The notes under the pieces: model-generated
The model's database searches: none
Seen by the model: only the letters and a program-made list of their open reading frames with translations
What the model was told of the DNA's origin: nothing
Made by a program: the position numbers and the translations under genes
NCBI GenBank assembly: GCA_007115705.1
Contig: QXEO01000211.1
Location: 310,001 to 374,000 of the forward strand
Direction of reading: 5' to 3'
DNA: 64,000 bases
From: Dactylis glomerata
Taxonomy: Eukaryota > Streptophyta > Magnoliopsida > Poales > Poaceae
Shown: piece after piece, positions 56,993 to 64,000 of the stretch
How positions within the stretch are numbered: position 1 is the stretch's first letter
Layout of the letters: each line of letters begins with the position of its first letter

Positions 56993-57898
56993 TGCTGGAG
57001 GATTCGGGAGAGGGGAACGAGCTAAAAAGCACGACAGAAAGAGACACTGATCTACCCAGGTTCGGGGCTCTCGTAAGGAGATAACACCCCTACTCCTGCT
57101 CTACTGATTGTATATATGGGTCGATGTAGTACACCACAATGGTGCTTCCAAGCTCTCTGCTAGAGAAGGAAGATGAACTGCTAAGTGTAGGAGTACAGTG
57201 TGACCAATCTACCTTCAACCTTTCAACCTTCTTCCAGCGACCAACCCTTTACCAGGGCTCCCTATGCCACCTTATATAGTGGTGGCCAGGGTTACAACGG
57301 TCATAGAAGACCAGGAGACACCAACTACACTCCAAACAGGACTTGCTGTCGAGGGCAGACGCCCACGACTTTCTCCCTGATTGCTCTCGATGGGACTCCC
57401 CTTGCTGTACCTTGTACCTCTTGAACTGTGGCCTTACCTCTGTGCGGTAAGCTCGTACTTGTGCACAGTGAGGGTAGGTAACCTCCACTGTGCACCCTGC
57501 CATCTTACTCTGCTACCATGCTGGGATGTTTTCTTCCTTGATTGTAGGGATGTGACACCTTGGTTGACTTAAGTATCCCGGATATGACCGTTGGCCATAC
57601 CCAGGACTTTATATGCCGGACCAACGACCTACGAGGGTCGGGTAATCCGGCCTCCCCTGCTCCTGCACAACACACCAAATGGTTAGGCCGGCATATCTAA
57701 GTATATGCCGGCACACTTTTATAAGTATTCCGGCTATGCCGGCATATCCAAGTATCAGCCGGGATACACATTATATGCCGGCCTGGCCGATGCACTTATA
57801 TTCCGGCCAGGCCCTTCCTCGATAACCCGGCATAAAGTCAATCATAGACCTTGTGTCTTTCTACTCTCTTGACCCTACCGGGGGTCATCCCCCCGACA
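56993..57898 (-). repeat. 906-bp 3' LTR of a second Tat-type element
   Basis: On the minus strand it starts TGTCGGGGGGATGACC and ends ATCCTCCAGCA. A polypurine tract abuts its start at 57899. A TATATAAG-type box lies at 57272-57279. U3 is dense in CCGGCATAT motifs (57600-57850). The left end was chosen from the TG...CA rule and is less sure than the right end. Confidence 0.8.
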
Positions 57899-57916
57899 CT
57901 AGTCCCCGAAGCTGCC
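57899..57916 (-). other. polypurine tract
   Basis: The minus strand reads GGCAGCTTCGGGGACTAG and abuts the LTR start. It shows that 56993-57898 is a 3' LTR and that the internal region lies to the right. Confidence 0.8.
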
Positions 57917-58359
57917 GAGGTTCCCCAGTCATAACTGTGGAGCCTTGACAGGTTCAACATACCTTTCTTCATTATGCCCTGGCGATCAGATTTATATGCC
58001 GGCACATCTGCACATATCCCGGCCTCTGTTCCTGTTCCAAAACTTATTCCGGCCGGTCCCTAGGGTATTCCGGACGGAACATATACATCGGGCAGTTAAT
58101 CCGACATATAGACGAGTCTTCCTCGAGAAGCCATGTCTGACAGCTTTGCATCGAAACTTGTAACTGCCCTGCCACCTCGAACGGTCACCCACGATGCGAC
58201 GGTTCACAGTGCAGCAGTTACTTCTTGCCATCATTGCGTCATGGCACGGTTACAGGAACCGCCGCCCCACTCTGTGCCGCCACGTGGCGCCTCGCCGCAG
58301 AAACGGTCGGGGGAGTGGAGCACTATCCTCCCCACGACCCCCACGACCGACCTCCTCGG

Positions 58360-58367
58360 TATAAATA
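58360..58367 (+). promoter_or_regulatory. TATA box of the antisense gene
   Basis: TATAAATA in a GC-rich context, 608 bp upstream of the ATG. The 5' UTR between them may hold an intron from a CCG|GTGAGT donor near 58632 to a CGCAG acceptor near 58799. That intron is inferred. Confidence 0.7.
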
Positions 58368-58967
58368 CGGGGTGGGGGTAACTTATTCTTTTTACCCCCG
58401 CCACAGTGCCTTCTTCCTCAGATCCTCTGCCCCTCGCGCTTCACCGCCGGACCAAGAAACCGAGAAGGGAAGCTGCCGCCGTCGTCCACCTGCCCGCCGG
58501 CGCCTCTGCTCGCCGACGTCCGGCGTCATCGTCGACGACGCCACCGCCGCCTCTTCTCCCCGTAGTCTTGCAGGGAGATTGGATCTTCCTCTGCACAATT
58601 GCCGCCGCCGCTCCATCGCCGTAGGCCAAGCTCCGGTGAGTTCCTCTTCCTCTGTTCTTCCTTTCCCTGCTCTTCTGCAACTAGGCTGCAGTAGCCTCAC
58701 TGGTTTGTATCCATGGTAGTTCCTTTGCTGGATATTTCGTTGCTTCGATTAGCATTGCTAGCAGTGTTTCGTAACAGCTCACAGGTGTTCTTCCGCAGAA
58801 ATTATATCCCTGATTATTTCCGATTTTAACTGCCTCGGTAGATCTTCTATTCCTGCTAACATCTGTGAGAGTGGTATGCCGGAGAGACTAACCTCCCTCT
58901 TTTCTCCGGCCTTGATAGGAATAACATCACGGGACTCCGGCTCTCACGCCTTATCCCGGCCACTAAG

Positions 58968-61900
58968 ATGGCATCTTCAAGCATGACGGCTACCTCGGCC
59001 TCTGAGGAAGATACCTCGGCCCGAGCCCAAGGACGCTCCGGCTGGGAGGGGTCGGAGGTTACTCCGGCCGACATATCCTGGGTCACCTCCACCAGGAGAG
59101 TCCCGGAGGGCGTAGCATGCCGGCTACCAGCGGGAGAAACTGTGCCGGCACCTGAACCCGGCGAACGCGTCGTCTTCATCGCCCACTTCGAGCGGGGCTT
59201 CGGTCTGCCGGTATCGGACTTCTTCCGGGACTTCCTCAACACCTATGATCTTCAACCTCATCATATCCCGGCCAATGCCGTGATGATCCTCTCCGCCTTC
59301 GCTGCTTTTTGCGAGGGCTATGCCGGCATAGAGGCCCTTACTCAAGGCTGGGCGAAGTACTTCCAACTGCGGAAGCAAGTCGTCCAAGAGCTGCCCCGGA
59401 GCAAGGACGACCCGCCGGAGATGGCCCAGGAAAAGAAGGACCGCCCCATGACCCTCTGCGGCGCGGCCACCATCATGTCCCGAAAGGGCTCGGACTTCCC
59501 CAAGGTGGAACTCCTGGAATCTTGCAAGAAGTGGCAGAAAAGCTTCTTCTACGTCAAGAACACCACCGACGAGGATCTGCTCAACCTGCCGCCATTTGTG
59601 GACGAGCCACCCTTGGCTATGACGAACTGGACCTGTAACCCGAAGAACTCGGTGATGCCGGTGAATGCGCTTCACCGGGTTAAGGGCGAGCTCCTGGATG
59701 CCGGTCTTACTCCTCAAGACCTGGTGGCCTGCTATATAAGCCGGCGCGTCTCCCCTCTGCAGCGCCGGTCGCACAAGATCTGTCAGATGAGCGGGCCAAT
59801 GGACCCCACCCGGCACTCCACACACGAGCTGACTCCGGCCGACATTCTGCGCCGGATTAAGGATGTCTGCAAGTCCTCTCAGGCCACTTTTGCCTGGGGG
59901 CTAGAACCATACAGCCGGGATAGGCCCGCCCCAACGGTAAACCATCTTATCCGATACATAAAGTCTATGTCCGGCACATAGATACTTAAGCCGACACATG
60001 TCTATTTGCCGACACATATCATATTGATCCGACATACCTCTTCCACCGGCATATTTCCTTGTCTGAATACTTGACTTTGCTGTTTATACAGAAATTCAGC
60101 TTCCAAACCATGGAGAACTCCCGGATCAAGATCGCGGCGGACCGCACCATTGCGGATATTGAAGATCCGGATCATTGGGATAAGCTTCCCAGGAGCACCC
60201 GTGCTGCAGCTGCCATGGGTAAGGGCTCTTCATCCCGGCATTATACTCAAGACCGGGGTGAGATTGATTCTGACGAGGAGATCCTGCTGTACTATGACCC
60301 GATGCCACTTGCGTATGCCTTTCCAGAAACACCTATTGCTCACGAGTTTGCAATGCCGTCCTCAGCTATCCCGGACGATATGGTTATCGACGCCGCCCCT
60401 CTGAACCAGGGACCTCCTTCCACCGGCGGACGTGCCAGCCGGAAGCGAGATGTGAAGCCCCCGTCCGACATACCTCAGAGGTCAAAAAGGCAGAAGGTCG
60501 GCGTGCCGAAACAGAAGAAACAGAGGCCTGTTGCCTCGGGGTAAATTTCCTTTTCTTTGCATTTCCTCCGACATATCTCTTGTTTGTATTACTGACTTGG
60601 TGTTTTCTCTCTTTCAGTGCTCCTCTTGAGCCGGAACAAGCTTCTGGCTTGAGCGGCGACCCGAAGGTTACCAAGCCCGCTGCCCCTGCTACCTCCGACA
60701 TTCCCTCTGCCAGTCACACGAGCTCCCCGGCGCCGGCATCCTCGCCTGCGCCCGACAAGACCTCCTCCCCGGCGAAGGACGTTCCTCCGCCGGAACAAGA
60801 CACCTCTGCCCCCGACGTCCACATGGACTCGGGGGCTCAACAGGAACCTCCGGCTCCTGATGTCCACATGGACACAGGAGCCCACCAAGAAGTACCAGAC
60901 TCCGGCGCGCCCACCGGCGACGCCGGCACAACTGAAAACGCCGGAGCAGACATCAAGGGTAAAGGCCCTTTAGTGCCGGAAGTCCAGACTATTCCGGATC
61001 CTGCCTCTGCTGGCCAAGATGCACCGGCCGCGCCGGAACAGCCCGCACCCGAGACTCCTTCAGCTGACAAGACCCCAGCACCGGCCAAGACCACTGCACC
61101 GGCCAAGACCACTGCACCGGCCAAGACCACTGCACCGGCCAAGTCCACTGCCCCGGCCAAGACCACTGCACCGGCCAAGACCACTGCACCGGCCCAGACC
61201 GGCACGTTGAAGATTCAGCCGGCCAAGTCCGGCACACCATCTGCCGCAACTGCTCCTCCTAAGGCAGCGTCCCGGACCAGCTCTGCTCTGGCCCTGCATC
61301 TTGGCAGGGCAGCAGCCCGGCCGGGGTACCGGACCAGCTTCTTCGACACCCCAGAACTCGAGGGCCTCGTCCCTCTTGCGACGAAAAGTGATCAGAGCCT
61401 CGGCTCTCTTAAGGAGCAGTGCATCAAATGGAACGACGCCAGCAACATGGACACTGCGGACTCAAGGAGCAAGAAGCTGGCCGAAGCCAAGACCAGTGGC
61501 GACCCAAGCGACTTCCTGGCAGCGAAGCCCATACCGATCGCCAGCGAGCTCCTCAGCATCCAGCAAAGACTTCACAAGTTGGCCTCTGCCACCAACGTAA
61601 GTCCTCTCTATTCACACACATATCCCCAGTCCCCAAAAATGTCGGCTGTCCGGGATATGGACATCCGGGATTTTCTCATAGTCCTTTAGCTAGCTTCTTT
61701 TGAATTAACTGCCGACATATGAGCTCGATCCGAGCTTCAAATCCTAGTCACCGAGGGCCGGGATAGGTGCGCAGCACCTGTGCCGGGTCTTTAACAATTT
61801 CACATCTCTATTATCTTTCAAATCCTCTTGACCGGGATATAAGCTCGATTCGAGCTTCAAATCCTAGTCACCGAGGGCCGGGATAGGTGCGTAGCACCTG

Positions 61901-63597
61901 TGCCGGGTCTTTAACAATTTCACATCTCTATAATCTTTCAAATCCTCTTGACCGGGATATAAGCTCGATTCGAGCTTCAAATCCTAGTCACCGAGAGCCG
62001 GGATAGGTGCGCAGCACCTGTGCCGGGTCTTTAAAAGAATGATCACTTGATAAAATCTTCACTTTAATTATCATGTCAAATTTCTCTGCTGACATTTCAA
62101 ATCCCGGCATTTTTGCAGCGCATGAACAACACCCGGGCCGACATGTTCCATGAGTTGGTGTGCGAGCACCGGAAGCTATCTGACGCACACAGCAAGCTTC
62201 AGCAGGAGCTGTCCCAGAAAGGTAATCTTTGCCGACATACTGCTGTATGCCGGATATCTTTCCTCTCTTTACTTTGCAATGCTTACTCTTGCCGACACGT
62301 AACCTTGTGCCGACATTCTTCAGCTGGTGCCGAAGCGCAAGTCACCGAGCTTCTCAAGAGGGTGAAAGAGCTTACTGGTATGCCGGATCCTGCTGTTACC
62401 CGGATAGCTACTTTATACTTCAAATCCTTTACTCTTTGTCACTGTTTTCTTTCTTCAAATCCTTTTAACTTGAAATCTTTGCAGATGAGAAGGCTGCACT
62501 GGAGGCACGCCACCAGGATTGTGTGTCCTCGGTGGATGTGGCCAAGCAACTGGACGACCGGGATGCCGGTCACAAGGCCGAGGTTGAGCAGTTGAAGGGC
62601 CGGATCACCGAGCTGCTGGACGAAAAGGAACAGAGGGAGGGCCTACTGAAGAAAACCCAGACCCTGCTTGTTACCTCCGAGACTGATGCCTCCAACGCCC
62701 ACGCTGAACTGGATAGCCTGAAGGAGCAGGCCACCAAATGGGAGGTTACAGTTGCACAGCTGAATGCCGACCTTGCCCGTAAGCTTCAAATCCTTTCCCC
62801 TTTTATCCTTCCCGACATAGTGTAATCTTTTTCGGCATAGCATCTATGCCGACATATTTTCCTTTTGCTAACATTGTTTCTATTCTGCAGGCATGTTTCC
62901 CGCTTCCGTCGCTGACGTTGAGAGGGCTTTGCAGTTGGACCGAGAAAACCGGGGTGTTCCGGTTGACTCGCCCAACTGGGACATGTCGGAGTAGCTGCTG
63001 GCCCTGCAGTCCCGGAAGGAGGCCATGACCCTTTACACTGAAGAGCTCTTCTACGGCGCCCAGGAGGCATTCTCTGCCCTCTGGCCGGGACAAAGGACTC
63101 CCACTGACCCGGTTGACCTCGGCAACGACCTGCAGCTTGCCAAGGTTCGCCTCCGGGAGTGGCGAGATTCCGGCGCGAGGGTTGGAGCTGACGAAGCCCT
63201 CAGCTACTTCTTGTCTTGGTATGAAAAGGCAGACTTGGAGACTTTGCGCACCGTGCGCGAAGGATCCATCTGGACCATGGATCCGGATCATATCCGTCGC
63301 CGCAAGGAGTTGGCCCATAGTTATGTGGACTATGCCGACACCGACAAATTCGTCCGGGACATCCGCGAGCCGGAGAAGAATGACGATGCCGGGACATCCG
63401 CCGCTGCTGAGGGCTCCGACTCCAGCCAGGATGAAGATGAAGCCGAAGAGGCCGACACTGATGTCCCGGAACAGGCATCTGCCCCGGGCGGAGGTGATGG
63501 CTCCATTCCATCTGCTGGGTCCGGCACACCTGAAGCCGACACTTCCACTGCTACCGCTCCACCTGCCGGCGGCTCTGCTTCTGCCACTGCTCCTTGA
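58968..63597 (+). CDS. seven-exon gypsy-type transposon-domain protein, antisense accessory gene
   Basis: I place exons at 58968-59936, 60092-60540, 60618-61596, 62119-62221, 62324-62377, 62485-62778 and 62891-63597. All introns are GT...AG and all phases agree, giving 3555 coding bases. Exon 1 holds the putative gypsy-type transposon domain (Transposase_28; FIAHFERGFGLPVSDFFRDF, then FCEGYAGI, residues 70-121). Exon 2 is acidic with a basic RSKRQKVG patch that may be a nuclear signal. Exon 3 is Pro/Ala-rich with an 18-bp repeat. Exons 4-6 form a coiled coil. Exon 7 has the LSWYEKADLETL helical domain and an acidic tail. One in-frame TAG at 62992-62994 truncates it. Molecular role unknown; it may be nuclear. 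Confidence 0.8.
61078..61200 (+). repeat. 18-bp coding minisatellite
   Basis: About seven copies of CCGGCCAAGACCACTGCA, in frame, encode a repeated PAKTTA peptide in exon 3. Two copies carry single changes. Confidence 0.9.
61721..62034 (+). repeat. 120-bp tandem repeat in intron 3
   Basis: About 2.6 units (61721-61840, 61841-61960, 61961-62034) are nearly identical. Each unit contains an AAGCTCGA-T-TCGAGCTT inverted repeat (diverged in the first copy) and a GGTGC...GCACC one. The array lies wholly within the intron between exons 3 and 4. Confidence 0.92.
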
Positions 63598-64000
63598 CTT
63601 TGGAGCATAAAAACTTTAAGTTTTATCAGATCCCCGGTATGCCGGGTGCAGATGTAATATACACGTTTAATTTCCTTTGGTTTGCTTCCTGAACAAGTTT
63701 TATCTTGGTTTGCTTGTTACTAATGCCGGATCATCTTTTGGCTAAGTCACCGAGTTGTTTTCCTGTTTCCTCAATTTCACAACCTTGGCTGCTTGTCTAC
63801 CTCAATTGGCTTTCGACGTATGAGTCTCAAGGTTGCTTCCTCGAACATACAGTACTTTAACTTTGAGACTTAGACTTCAAATCATCCGACACTTTAAATT
63901 TTAACTTTAGCTTTAACGAAAATGTCGGTTCGCTTGCTTTGTATTTCCTTAGCCGTTTTCCATGTGTAGACAATCTCCGGCATCTACTCTTGCTAGCCAT
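63598..64000 (+). other. 3' flank of the antisense gene
   Basis: T-rich sequence with no coding signal. It probably holds the 3' UTR and polyadenylation region. Confidence 0.5.

Larger units (their letters stand above)
57899..64000 (-). mobile_element. 3' internal region of the second Tat-type element
   Basis: Between the polypurine tract and the window end this element carries only the antisense gene at 58968-63597 with its promoter. The polymerase genes, if present, lie right of 64000. Confidence 0.75.

Overview
The window is nuclear DNA of a large-genome grass, most likely a Triticeae species (wheat, barley, Aegilops or a relative). The evidence is the kind of repeat present: Athila-like Gypsy elements with a tRNA-Asp primer site, Tat-lineage Gypsy elements with an extra RNase H and accessory genes, giant roughly 4-kb LTRs opening TGTAACA, a Copia element, Helitrons and a Stowaway MITE. 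I see no ordinary host gene, tRNA, rRNA or CRISPR array. Almost every base belongs to a transposon or a transposon remnant, nested into each other.

Layout. 1-10278 is one LTR plus leader of a minus-strand Athila-like element. It is split by a complete plus-strand Athila-like element (1046-9503, target duplication ATCAT) that codes only Gag and protease. 10279-14880 is a 4.05-kb Gypsy LTR with internal sequence on both sides (a 3' polypurine tract before it, a tRNA-Met primer site after it), which suggests a recombinant. 14881-15399 is another minus-strand Athila-like LTR piece, and 15400-17975 is AT-rich LTR-like DNA. 17976-25331 is a decayed minus-strand Copia element, truncated after the RT, with a 908-bp solo LTR inserted in its integrase (target duplication CATCC). 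25332-27010 is the 3' part of a multi-exon accessory gene of an older Gypsy element.

27011-51550 is a Tat-type Gypsy element on the minus strand, about 9 kb of its own sequence stretched to 24.5 kb by four insertions. These are a 4.7-kb Helitron with PIF1-helicase remnants inside the integrase (30075-34793), a 4.37-kb solo LTR (38527-42892, target duplication GGCTA), a 3.99-kb solo LTR carrying a Stowaway MITE (43300-47288), and a 2.4-kb minus-strand Helitron (48464-50888). Antisense to this element, between its integrase and 3' LTR, lies a decayed gene with two AT-hooks and a plant B3 DNA-binding domain (28403-28988). This is the most unusual cargo in the window.

51551-56992 is a plus-strand non-autonomous Tat-like element (LTR, Gag, protease, no RT or integrase) with an antisense accessory gene. 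It is cut by the 3' LTR (56993-57898) of a further minus-strand element. Antisense to that last element runs a seven-exon gene (58968-63597) with a gypsy-type transposon domain and coiled coils. Its exon phases all agree and it has a single internal stop.

Relative order follows from the nesting: hosts are older than inserts. The Copia element predates its solo LTR. The Tat element at 27011 predates both Helitrons, both solo LTRs and the 51551 element, and the 51551 element predates the 56993 element. Coordinates of LTRs and Helitrons are base-precise where a target duplication or an A/T site is given. Other borders are approximate. Family names are inferred from signals, not from a database search.
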